Below are positions 1-5,730 of a stretch of 5,745 nucleotides of DNA, in pieces; the first letter of the stretch is position 1, and each line of letters opens with the position of its first letter. The position numbers were made by a program, and so were the translations under genes. The stretch covers positions 1 to 5,745 of the forward strand of contig JAEWEI010000013.1 of the NCBI GenBank assembly GCA_023389545.1, written 5' to 3'. Below the pieces are notes generated by a model. That model was not told where the DNA came from, made no database searches, and saw nothing but the letters and a program-made list of their open reading frames with translations. The DNA comes from Actinomycetes bacterium (GTDB lineage: Bacteria; Actinomycetota; Actinomycetes; Actinomycetales; Cellulomonadaceae).

Positions 1-239
1 GTGTGCACTGCCTCGACGACGCGCAGATCCCACCGGCCATATAACTGGACGCTCACGGAGACCCCCCTCCGCGCGGCGAGGGCGTCCCCGCGCGCACCGT
101 TGCCGGGGGCGAGCCCGACTCTTGCCAGTGTCACATCGGCCCCAGGGGCGCGCGAGCGGCAGCCGCTCCGAGGCTCCCCGGACTCACAGGCTCCTCTCAG
201 GCGCGTCGAGGTCATGGGCGCCGCGACCTGGCCGATGGG
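1..239. other. Leading region without a supported gene
   Basis: I see no convincing gene here. The open plus-strand frame from the first base encodes an Arg/Pro/Ser-rich peptide with no family resemblance and looks like chance in high-GC DNA. An AT-richer patch (catataact, about 38-46) stands out and could belong to a promoter, but no -35 partner is clear. On the minus strand an ATG at 40-38 opens a frame that stays open to the window edge (13 codons), so the start of a leftward gene cannot be excluded; no ribosome binding site precedes it. A weak CCCTC/GAGGG hairpin lies at 65-82. Confidence 0.4.
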
Positions 240-515
240 ATGAGCACGGCCGACATGCGCCGCACCGCCACCTGGAAGAAGACCGCCGTGCAGATCACCA
301 GCGCCACCAGCGCCACCAGCGCCTCCGCCGCCAGCACCTCCGCCACGACCACCGAGCTGCAGCGCCAGCTCGCGGCCGATCAGCGCACGCTGGCCAAGCA
401 CCAGCGCGAGGGCGCCGACGCCGCCGTCATCGCCGCGGCGCAGGCGGCGGTCACAGCCGACCAGATCGCCATCGCGCAGGCCGCCGCCACGGGGACGATC
501 GACACCATCGTGTGA
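240..515 (+). CDS. Small Ala/Thr/Ser-rich predicted coiled-coil protein
   Basis: This 91-residue protein is not one I recognise. It has a short basic start (MRRTATWKK, residues 6-14), a low-complexity Thr/Ser/Ala stretch (about 20-38) partly made by three TSA units, and then an alanine- and glutamine-rich region (39-86) with heptad-like spacing that should form a helix or coiled coil. Two stretches of the helix resemble each other (LAADQRTLAKHQ and VTADQIAIAQAA), suggesting an old internal duplication. There is no signal peptide or membrane segment. The layout of a low-complexity Ser/Thr stretch followed by a Gln-rich coiled coil recalls FlxA-like small proteins, but the match is too loose to name it. 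The ATG at 240 has no good Shine-Dalgarno sequence; the ATG at 255 is an alternative with none either. It lies in the same direction as the lipoprotein unit downstream but 117 bp away with a dyad between, so it is probably a separate transcript. Confidence 0.55.
   Translation: MSTADMRRTATWKKTAVQITSATSATSASAASTSATTTELQRQLAADQRTLAKHQREGADAAVIAAAQAAVTADQIAIAQAAATGTIDTIV
297..323 (+). repeat. Three perfect 9-bp tandem repeats (ACCAGCGCC)
   Basis: Three identical copies of ACCAGCGCC lie head to tail at 297-305, 306-314 and 315-323. They are in frame with the 91-residue protein and encode Thr-Ser-Ala three times. The unit length is a multiple of three, so copy-number change would lengthen or shorten the linker without breaking the frame. 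Confidence 0.85.
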
Positions 516-561
516 CCGAGGCCCACGGATGGGCGATTCGCGGCCCAACCTGCCGACTTGC

Positions 562-584
562 GGGTTATCGTCCCTCGATACCCC
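562..584. promoter_or_regulatory. Inverted repeat with embedded -10-like box upstream of the lipoprotein operon
   Basis: GGGTTATCG (562-570) and CGATACCCC (576-584) are inverted repeats with 8 of 9 positions pairing, separated by TCCCT. The left arm contains TATCGT (566-571), which fits the actinobacterial TAnnnT -10 pattern and would start transcription near 578, about 55 bases before the lipoprotein start. No good -35 hexamer is visible. The element could be an operator over that promoter or a weak terminator for the small gene upstream; it has no T-run. It is clearly more AT-rich than its surroundings. Confidence 0.4.
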
Positions 585-632
585 TTCCCCGGTCGGTCCC
601 CCGGCCTCTGCGCCATGGAGCCCGAGAACCAC

Positions 633-1283
633 ATGCCGACCCATCCCCGCCGCCTGCTCGCGCCCGTCGCGCTCGTCGCCCTTCTGCTCCTGACCGGGTG
701 CACATCCTCGGACACGCCCGCAGCACCGGCGGACGCGGACGGCTCCCCCTCCGCTGGCCAGGAGCAGAGCCCGGCGGCGACCTCGAGCGCGGACAGCGCG
801 GCCTTCACGACGTCGGCGGTGCTCGCCGAGCAGACGTTCGACGTGACCACGAGAAGCGACGACGCCGGCGGCACGATCACCACCACACTGCGCGCGCTCG
901 AGGTCAAGGGCGACGCGATGACGCTGCGCTGGGCGCTGCGGTGGGACAACGACGACGCGCCCGACGATGAGACTGCCAGCCTCTACAAGCTGGGGCTCGC
1001 CAACGCCAACTCACCCGTCCTCACCGACCCGGTGAACCTCAAGCAGTACCGCTCGCTGTGCACCGAGGGCTCCTGGCAAGGAGACAAGGCCGGCCAGGAG
1101 ACCTGCGCACGCACGGCGCTCGTGTCGCCGTCCAACTCGTTGTTCCTCGAAGTCCCCAACCACACCACCGTCGAGGCGTGGGCGGTGCTCCCGGCCCCCG
1201 AGGACGATGACGCCGTCTTCGAGGTGCTGGTGGCCGATGGCTGGCCGGCGTTCTCGGGCGTCCAGCCGACCCCCGCGCCATGA
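633..1283 (+). CDS. Secreted lipoprotein, partner of the OmpA-like protein
   Basis: This is a 216-residue exported lipoprotein. The ATG at 633 gives a textbook type II signal peptide: basic PTHPRR, a hydrophobic core (residues 8-20), and the lipobox LLTGC with the acylated cysteine at residue 23. Starts further upstream (ATG 615, TTG 558) would add an unlikely N-terminal tail. A GGAG at 617-620 is the only ribosome binding candidate, at a long 12-base spacing. A Ser/Pro/Ala/Asp-rich linker (about 24-60) then precedes a folded domain (about 65-210) that looks all-beta. It carries LTDPVNLKQY (130-139) and two cysteines (143 and 158) likely to form a disulfide. From memory, a similar beta domain with a D-P-x-N-L-K-x-Y segment sits in front of the OmpA domain in actinobacterial OmpA-family proteins. 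The stop codon overlaps the start of the OmpA-like gene (ATGA), so the two products probably act together outside the membrane. Export and lipidation are well supported; the molecular function is unknown. Confidence 0.85.
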   Translation: MPTHPRRLLAPVALVALLLLTGCTSSDTPAAPADADGSPSAGQEQSPAATSSADSAAFTTSAVLAEQTFDVTTRSDDAGGTITTTLRALEVKGDAMTLRWALRWDNDDAPDDETASLYKLGLANANSPVLTDPVNLKQYRSLCTEGSWQGDKAGQETCARTALVSPSNSLFLEVPNHTTVEAWAVLPAPEDDDAVFEVLVADGWPAFSGVQPTPAP

Positions 1284-1885
1284 GCCCGATGCGCCACGCA
1301 CCGCGCCGACGCCTCCTGGTCCCCGCCCTCGCGGCAGCGCTGCTCGTCCCGTGGGCCACCCCGGCCGTCGCCGATCAGGACGCCGACCTGGCCCGCCTGG
1401 AGCAGGCCGTCATCACCCCGGCGATGCTCGCGGACGCCGTCCTGGACCTGGACGCCGCGTCGGCGGTGTTCGACCTGTCGCAGTCAAGCGCGGTGCGAGG
1501 GCTCGAGCAGACGAAGAAGGAGGCGGGCGCCGCTGTCGTGACCCTCACGTCGGACCTGCTCTTCGACTTCGGCGAGTCGGCGCTGACTCCGGCGGCGAGC
1601 GCGGCGCTCGCCGAGATCGCCCAGGCGATCGGCCAGGGCGCCGCGGTGGCCGTCGCCGGGCACACCGACTCGCTCGGCGGGGATGCCGTCAATGTGCCGC
1701 TATCCCAGGCCCGAGCCCAGGCGGTGGCCGACGTGCTGGCGGCGACGCGCCCCGACCTGGTGCTGACCGTCACCGGCCACGGCAGCGCCGTCCCCGTGGC
1801 CTCGAACTCCGGCGAGGGCGGCGACAACCCGGCGGGCAGGGCCCTGAACCGCCGGGTCGAGCTCACGTACGCAACGACCCCGTAG
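1280..1885 (+). CDS. Exported OmpA-family peptidoglycan-binding protein
   Basis: The product has 201 residues. A signal peptide (1-31) has a basic start (RHAPRRR), a hydrophobic core and an AVA cleavage site before Asp32. A helical connector (32-85) leads to a complete OmpA C-terminal-like domain (about 88-198): LLFDFGESALTPAA (93-106), AVAGHTDSLGG (124-134), LSQARAQAVADVL (141-153), VTGHGSAVP (164-172) and the terminal GRALNRRVEL (186-195). In this family one Asp and one Arg grip the diaminopimelate or equivalent residue of the peptide stem; the matching residues are Asp130 and Arg145, and both are present. The protein should be translocated and bind cell-wall peptidoglycan noncovalently. 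It has no beta-barrel, as expected without a classical outer membrane. There is no Shine-Dalgarno sequence before the ATG at 1280, which overlaps the lipoprotein stop, so translation probably depends on coupling to the upstream gene. Confidence 0.92.
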   Translation: MSPMRHAPRRRLLVPALAAALLVPWATPAVADQDADLARLEQAVITPAMLADAVLDLDAASAVFDLSQSSAVRGLEQTKKEAGAAVVTLTSDLLFDFGESALTPAASAALAEIAQAIGQGAAVAVAGHTDSLGGDAVNVPLSQARAQAVADVLAATRPDLVLTVTGHGSAVPVASNSGEGGDNPAGRALNRRVELTYATTP

Positions 1886-1898
1886 CCCGCTTGCGCAT

Positions 1899-1922
1899 GC
1901 CGGCACGGCTCGGGATGCTGGC
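1899..1922 (+). terminator. Weak hairpin after the OmpA-like gene
   Basis: GCCGGCA (1899-1905) can pair with TGCTGGC (1916-1922) with one G-U wobble around a 10-base loop, starting 14 bases after the OmpA-like stop codon. There is no T-run. It could be a weak terminator or mRNA-stabilising hairpin, or a chance structure in GC-rich sequence. Confidence 0.25.
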
Positions 1923-1957
1923 GCTTCGAGTACCTGGACGCATGAGGAGCCGGCCGA

Positions 1958-2242
1958 ATGCCCGTACCGCAGCCCTTCGACCACATCTTCACCGCGCCCA
2001 TTGGCGTCGAGGTGAAGGGCGAGACCTGGTCATGCGTCGAGCTGCCAGGATCCGCTGAGTTGTTCGGCACGGGGAAGTCCGTGAAGGTCGTCGCGACGGT
2101 GGACGGGCAGCCGCTGACGGCGGCGTTCATGCCGACGGGCGCCGGCGGCCACATGCTGTCGATCAGCGCCAAGCTCCGCTCCCGATTGGGCAAGGAGATC
2201 GGCGACGACGTCACGGTGCACATCACCGAGCGGCTGAGTTGA
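1958..2242 (+). CDS. DUF1905 domain protein
   Basis: This small soluble protein of 94 residues matches the whole DUF1905 domain, a compact beta-rich fold of unknown function. The typical landmarks are visible: an N-terminal strand ending in a Trp-containing segment (ETWSCVELP, 22-30), the middle KVVATVDGQPLTAAFMPTG (43-61), the GGHMLSISAKLRSRLG segment (63-78), and the closing GDDVTVHI (82-89). Some relatives carry an extra C-terminal YdeI-like domain; this one ends after DUF1905, which is common. The ATG at 1958 is chosen because GAGGAG (1944-1949) sits 8 bases upstream, the best ribosome binding site on the plus strand of this window. The gene begins 72 bp after the OmpA-like stop and could be read through from it, although the strong site also allows independent expression. 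No signal peptide or membrane segment is present. Confidence 0.85.
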   Translation: MPVPQPFDHIFTAPIGVEVKGETWSCVELPGSAELFGTGKSVKVVATVDGQPLTAAFMPTGAGGHMLSISAKLRSRLGKEIGDDVTVHITERLS

Positions 2243-2258
2243 GCAGTTGGCCCTAGAC

Positions 2259-2302
2259 ACGCGTCAGGGCCGGCCGGGCAGTCCCGACCGGCCCTGACGC
2301 GT
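2259..2302. terminator. Long bidirectional hairpin between convergent genes
   Basis: ACGCGTCAGGGCCGG (2259-2273) and CCGGCCCTGACGCGT (2288-2302) form a perfect 15-bp inverted repeat. Inside it, after one C/A mismatch, CGGG (2275-2278) pairs with CCCG (2283-2286) around the loop CAGT. The hairpin begins 16 bases after the DUF1905 stop and lies 7 bases beyond the stop of the oppositely oriented KstD-type gene, so it fits a shared terminator. It lacks a T-run on either strand, as is common for actinobacterial terminators. Confidence 0.85.
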
Positions 2303-2309
2303 CGTCGTC

Positions 2310-3977
2310 CTACAGCGCCGCGGTCGCCTCCTTGGCCGCGGCGTGGCGCCCGCCGATGTATCCGAAGGTCATCGCGGGGCCGATGGTCGAGCCGGGGCCC
2401 GGGTACGTGTTGCCCATCACCGAGGCGGACGTGTTGCCCGCCGCGTACAGCCCTTCGATCACGGAGCCATCCTCGCGGAGCACGCGCGCGTGCTCGTCCG
2501 TCAGCAGCCCGCCCTTGGTGCCGAGGTCGCCGGGGTAGATTTTGATGGCGTAGAACGGCGGCTTGCTCACGGCGCCCAGGTTCGGGTTGGGCTTGACCCG
2601 CGGGTCGCTGTAGACGCGGTCGTAGGCGCTGTCTCCACGGTGGAAGTCCTCGTCCACGCCGGTGGCGGCGAACTGCGCGAACCGGCCGGCGGTGCGCCGC
2701 AGGCCGTCCTTGTCGATCCCCATCTTCTCGGCGAGCTCCTCCAGGGAGTCGGCCTTGGTCATGAACCCGGACTCGATGAGCTTCTTGGGCGTCATGCCGG
2801 GCAGGGCCATGCCGAACGGGTACCGGGAGCGGTGCCGCGAGTCGATGATCAGGTAGCCGGGGATGGCAGGGACTGTCGCGTTCCGCTCGTACTGGTGGTG
2901 CCCGGCGTCGACGTACGACTCGGACTCGTTCATGAACCGCTCGCCAGCGGAGTCGACGATGAACCCGTGGGGCAGCGACCGCTCGGCGAGCAGGAACTGC
3001 GCGGCGCCGTCGGGCTTGAGCACCGACGGCCCCCACCAGGCGTCGTCCATCAGCGCGAGGGCCGCGCCGGCGGCGATCCCGGCCTGGATGACCTCGCCGG
3101 TGTCGCCGGGGTTGGCGCTGGTCCACTGCGTGGTGATGGGGTGCGGGTGGTGCTTCTGCCGCATCTCGTCGTTGTGGGCGAAGCCGCCGGCGGCGAGCAT
3201 GACGCCGTTGCGGGCGCCAACGCGCATCCGCGTGCCCTCGTGGTCGACGACGACCCCCACGACGGCCCCGTCCTCGATGATCAGCTCGACCAGCGGCGAC
3301 TCGAGCCAGATGGGGATGTCCCGCTGGAGCGCGAGGTGCAGCAGCTGGCCCATGAGGCTGTTGCCCAGCCCGACGAGCTTCTTGCCGAGCAGTCGGCTGC
3401 CGATGGTCTGGAAGCCGACCACGTTCGCGGCGGTGAGGAAGCCCTTGATGGTGCGCAGCGAGACGTTCATGGCCGCGACCTCGTAGGTGTGCACGGGCAT
3501 GGGGATCAGCCCGCGGATCTTCGCGCCCCACGGTCCGAGCTTGCGCATGTCCCAGCGGTCGCCCTCGATGCCTCTTCCGATGGCCATGCCGCCGGGCTTC
3601 TCGGGGTAGTAGTCGGCGTAGCCACGCCCGTAGACGAAGCGGAAGCCGAGGCCGCGCAGGAACTCGACCATCGCGGGCCCCTCGGTGAGGAACGCGTGCC
3701 GCCGCTCGGGGGAGCTGGCGGGGCCGACGTCGCCGATCACCTCGTCCATGTAGGCGCGCGCGGACTCGTAGGAGTCGGAGACGCCCGCGTCGCGCATGAC
3801 GGGGTTGTTCGGCACCCACAGGCCGCCGCCGGACATCGCCGAGGACCCGCCGTACAACTCTGTGCTCTCGAGGACGAGTGGCTCTTTGCCAGACTCCTTG
3901 ACCGCGAGCGCCGTGGTCATCGCCGCAGAGCCCGTGCCGACGACCACCACGTCGACGACCTTGTCGAACTTGCCCAT
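2310..3977 (-). CDS. kstD: FAD-dependent 3-ketosteroid delta1-dehydrogenase-like oxidoreductase
   Basis: This 555-residue enzyme belongs to the FAD-binding 2 (fumarate reductase/KstD) superfamily and is close in length to known KstD proteins (about 510-565). KstD removes hydrogens from C1 and C2 of 3-ketosteroids, introducing a 1,2 double bond and reducing FAD. An N-terminal dinucleotide fold is visible: VVVGTGSAA (11-19, a GxGxxA form) and Glu37, the expected FAD ribose ligand. Residues matching those that define the active site of Rhodococcus KstD1 appear in order: Tyr123 in GYADYY (for Tyr119), Tyr355 in NESESYVD (for Tyr318), and Tyr524 and Gly528 in NTYPGPG (for Tyr487 and Gly491). The last two keep the same four-residue spacing. 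The C-terminal signature GPGSTIGPAMTFGYI (527-541) is typical of the family. There is no signal peptide, so the enzyme is cytoplasmic or membrane-peripheral. The ATG at 3977 is preceded by AAGGGGAA five bases upstream. The gene is divergent from a TetR regulator, its likely controller. No other steroid genes are in view, so the substrate may be a steroid or another cyclic ketone. Confidence 0.85.
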   Translation of the reverse strand: MGKFDKVVDVVVVGTGSAAMTTALAVKESGKEPLVLESTELYGGSSAMSGGGLWVPNNPVMRDAGVSDSYESARAYMDEVIGDVGPASSPERRHAFLTEGPAMVEFLRGLGFRFVYGRGYADYYPEKPGGMAIGRGIEGDRWDMRKLGPWGAKIRGLIPMPVHTYEVAAMNVSLRTIKGFLTAANVVGFQTIGSRLLGKKLVGLGNSLMGQLLHLALQRDIPIWLESPLVELIIEDGAVVGVVVDHEGTRMRVGARNGVMLAAGGFAHNDEMRQKHHPHPITTQWTSANPGDTGEVIQAGIAAGAALALMDDAWWGPSVLKPDGAAQFLLAERSLPHGFIVDSAGERFMNESESYVDAGHHQYERNATVPAIPGYLIIDSRHRSRYPFGMALPGMTPKKLIESGFMTKADSLEELAEKMGIDKDGLRRTAGRFAQFAATGVDEDFHRGDSAYDRVYSDPRVKPNPNLGAVSKPPFYAIKIYPGDLGTKGGLLTDEHARVLREDGSVIEGLYAAGNTSASVMGNTYPGPGSTIGPAMTFGYIGGRHAAAKEATAAL

Positions 3978-4006
3978 CGCACTTCCCCTTCGAAGTCGGA
4001 TGCGCC

Positions 4007-4035
4007 AGCGATCCGGACACCGGCGTCCACTTCAA
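4007..4035 (-). promoter_or_regulatory. Candidate promoter of the KstD-type gene with operator-like palindrome
   Basis: Reading leftward, TTGAAG (4035-4030) resembles a -35 box and lies 17 bases from ATCGCT (4012-4007), a weak -10 candidate about 30 bases before the start codon. The spacer contains GGACACCGGCGTCC (4015-4028), in which 12 of 14 positions are palindromic. A palindrome inside the promoter spacer, next to a divergent TetR gene, is the classic place for a TetR-family operator. The palindrome is directly visible; its use as a promoter and operator is inferred. Confidence 0.45.
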
Positions 4036-4091
4036 GGTACTGGGGACGTGCGCGGCCCGCCAGGGACCGAAGGCCTCCTGCCCCGCTCGGC

Positions 4092-4097
4092 TACGCT
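4092..4097 (+). promoter_or_regulatory. -10 box for leaderless transcription of the TetR gene
   Basis: TACGCT fits the actinobacterial -10 consensus TAnnnT and ends 6 bases before the GTG at 4104. That spacing would put the transcription start at or next to the start codon, giving a leaderless mRNA. It agrees with the absence of any Shine-Dalgarno sequence before this gene. No clear -35 box is present at the expected distance. Confidence 0.55.
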
Positions 4098-4103
4098 CGT
4101 CGG

Positions 4104-4721
4104 GTGACCCAACGGCGCGACGCCCAGCGCAACCGGGCCCGGCTCATCGCCGCCGCCGCCGAGGTCTTCCGCGAGGAAGGCGCCGCCGCGCCGCTCGACC
4201 TCGTCGCCCGACGCGCCGACGTCGGACGCGGAACCCTCTACCGCCACTTCCCCGACCGCGGGGCCCTCATCGCCGCCGTCCTCAAGATGCGCATGGACGC
4301 CCTCGAGCAGTACGCCGCCGACTACACCGGCGACGACCTCCTCGAGCACCTCCTCGCCGAGATCCTCGCCCTCCAGCTCGACGCGCCTGGGCTCGCCACC
4401 GCCATCCGCGCCGCCGCGGGCTCCGACGAGCCGCTCGGCGCGATGTTCGAGCAGACGCGAGCGCTGCTCTCGACCGCGCTCGACCGGGCGCACGCCGCCC
4501 ACTTGGTGCGCGACGACCTCACCCTCCCCGAGGTCATGCTCGCCATCGCCATGCTCGACGGCGCCGTGTCGGCGCACACCCGCCTGCCCGAGGACGCCCC
4601 TGTCGAGCTGGCCCTGGCGATCGTGCTGCGTGGGATGCGCAGCCCAGCGAGGTCACGGCTCCCCGTGCCCGACCCCGCGCTGCGCCTGCCGACGGCCCAG
4701 GACCTCCAGCCCGACGACTGA
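4104..4721 (+). CDS. TetR-family transcriptional regulator
   Basis: This 205-residue protein is a typical-length TetR repressor acting on DNA in the cytoplasm. The N-terminal DNA-binding domain (about 6-55) holds the helix-turn-helix LDLVARRADVGRGTLYRHFP (31-50), which matches the TetR consensus very well, including the recognition helix GRGTLYRHF. The C-terminal part (about 56-180) is helical and should form the ligand pocket and dimer face; its style (TGDDLLEHLLAEIL and the LTLPEVMLAIAMLDGAV region, 139-155) resembles the SbtR-type C-terminal domain. The tail (181-205) is Pro-rich and probably disordered. The GTG at 4104 is chosen because the conserved domain begins a few residues later and a -10 box sits just upstream. 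The frame stays open far upstream, but only as antisense to the KstD-type gene. Divergent placement implies that it controls that gene and perhaps itself, releasing DNA when it binds a ligand that I cannot predict. Confidence 0.93.
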   Translation: MTQRRDAQRNRARLIAAAAEVFREEGAAAPLDLVARRADVGRGTLYRHFPDRGALIAAVLKMRMDALEQYAADYTGDDLLEHLLAEILALQLDAPGLATAIRAAAGSDEPLGAMFEQTRALLSTALDRAHAAHLVRDDLTLPEVMLAIAMLDGAVSAHTRLPEDAPVELALAIVLRGMRSPARSRLPVPDPALRLPTAQDLQPDD

Positions 4722-4730
4722 CCACGACGA

Positions 4731-4756
4731 AGGGGCCCGCCGTCTGGCGAGCCCCT
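4731..4756. terminator. Bidirectional hairpin between the TetR gene and the membrane protein gene
   Basis: AGGGGC (4731-4736) pairs with GCCCCT (4751-4756). After one C/A mismatch, CGCC (4738-4741) pairs with GGCG (4746-4749) around the loop GTCT. It lies 9 bases after the TetR stop codon and 19 bases beyond the stop of the converging membrane protein gene. An alternative pairing of GAAGGGG (4729-4735) with CCCCTTC (4758-4764) is also possible. There is no real T-run. Confidence 0.7.
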
Positions 4757-4775
4757 CCCCCTTCCTCCACCGAGG

Positions 4776-5726
4776 TCAGACGTCCGCGGTGACCGCCTCC
4801 ACGCGGGGCTGCGGGTTCGCCGCGGCGACCTTCTGATAGTCGGGCAGGTCCGTCCAGAGCTCGTCCTTGAGCGGGTTGAGCCGCCGGACGATGATGCGGC
4901 GCACCTGGTACACGGCCACCGCGATGTTCGCGACGAGGGCCAGCGCGCTGACGATGAACAGCGCCTTCGGGTCGTGTGAGGAGTCGACGGCGAACTTCGA
5001 GTCGGAGACGAACGCCGGCACGGCCATCGTGAACATCATCCAGAACGCGAGCGTCTGGGCACGGTGCTGCAACCAGGCGCCGCGCTTGATGAAGAACGCG
5101 GGGATGGTGCAGGACACCAGGAGCGCGGCGCCGGCGTAGAACGCGTGGTCGCCGACGCAGTTGTAGACGTACGCGAAGTTCCACAGGTCGTACGCGATGA
5201 TCCAGAACCAGACCATGTCCGGCCACACCATGTCGCGCTTCTTGTCCTGGCTGATGACGATGCCCGCCCACCCGCAGATGGTCAGCAGGTTGAGCAGCCC
5301 GGCGATGCCGTTCATGACGTTCCAGGGGCCGCCGACCATCATGACCCCGTCGACCATGCCGTTCATCGACGTGACCTGGAAGTCACGGATGACGGCCTCG
5401 AGGATGTTGAGCGCCAGGATCGCGGCGGGGAACATCAGCGCGTACTTGTTGCGGGCGATGCGCGGGTAGTACCGCAGCAGCATGAACCCGATGCACCCGG
5501 CCAGTGCCGAGTACACCTTGACCCAGTGGAACCAGCTGCCGGTGCTGGACCCCTCGCCGGCGGTGTTCGGCCACACGAAGATCGTCAGGATGATCGGCAG
5601 CACGATGAACAGCACGATCGCCGCGCGCTTGCTGGAGCGCGCGATCTCGTTGGCGAGCATGAGGGCCGCGACGACCGCGACCCACATGAGCGCCGAGTAC
5701 CAGGGGATGGACTCGAACAGGAACAT
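4776..5726 (-). CDS. Polytopic membrane protein, DUF5692-like
   Basis: This is a 316-residue integral membrane protein with about eight or nine hydrophobic segments: roughly 8-26, 34-52, 66-84, 98-114, 137-158, 167-188, 195-213, 225-240 and 255-273. Short loops and a cytoplasmic-looking C-terminal tail (about 275-316, with NPLKDELWTDLPDYQ) complete it. From memory its start (MFLFESIPWYSALMW) and overall pattern resemble DUF5692, a family without known function; I am only moderately sure of that name. Polar residues inside or beside membrane segments look functional: Asn26-Glu27, Asn107 and Glu110, and Asp180, Asn183 and Tyr188 in AYDLWNFAYVYN (178-189). Cysteines at 78, 151, 190 and 206 do not form a recognised metal or heme motif. 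The ATG at 5726 starts right at the first hydrophobic stretch; AAGG (5741-5738) is a weak ribosome binding site. An upstream gene probably ends 4 bp before it, implying an operon. Transport, sensing or electron transfer are all possible roles. Confidence 0.8.
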   Translation of the reverse strand: MFLFESIPWYSALMWVAVVAALMLANEIARSSKRAAIVLFIVLPIILTIFVWPNTAGEGSSTGSWFHWVKVYSALAGCIGFMLLRYYPRIARNKYALMFPAAILALNILEAVIRDFQVTSMNGMVDGVMMVGGPWNVMNGIAGLLNLLTICGWAGIVISQDKKRDMVWPDMVWFWIIAYDLWNFAYVYNCVGDHAFYAGAALLVSCTIPAFFIKRGAWLQHRAQTLAFWMMFTMAVPAFVSDSKFAVDSSHDPKALFIVSALALVANIAVAVYQVRRIIVRRLNPLKDELWTDLPDYQKVAAANPQPRVEAVTADV

Positions 5727-5730
5727 CTCG

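Noticed and set aside
65..82. CCCTC/GAGGG hairpin near the left edge
   Set aside because: Only five base pairs in very GC-rich sequence with no gene end next to it; expected by chance.
1..243. Open frame of 80 codons from the first base
   Set aside because: Arg/Pro/Ser/Thr-rich composition, no recognisable domain and no ribosome binding site can be judged at the window edge.
558..632. Longer N-terminus for the lipoprotein, from TTG 558 or ATG 615
   Set aside because: It would place extra residues before a complete lipoprotein signal peptide that starts naturally at ATG 633.
122..970. Plus-strand open frame of 282 codons overlapping the small coiled-coil gene and the lipoprotein
   Set aside because: It is Arg/His-rich shadow translation in another frame of two better-supported genes.
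1375..4035. Very long minus-strand open frame (886 codons) spanning the KstD-type gene and running on opposite the DUF1905 and OmpA-like genes
   Set aside because: It is out of frame with the KstD-type gene, is rich in Arg, Ala, Gly and Pro with no domain, and exists because high-GC sequence has few stop codons.
4028..4040. CTTCAAGG resembling a half-site of the KstR2 steroid operator
   Set aside because: Only one CAAG half is present and the inverted partner is missing; neither the KstR nor the KstR2 full motif occurs in this gap.
2343..4103. In-frame upstream extension of the TetR gene on the plus strand
   Set aside because: The extension is antisense to the KstD-type gene and has no domain; the TetR domain begins right after the GTG at 4104, where a -10 box is found.
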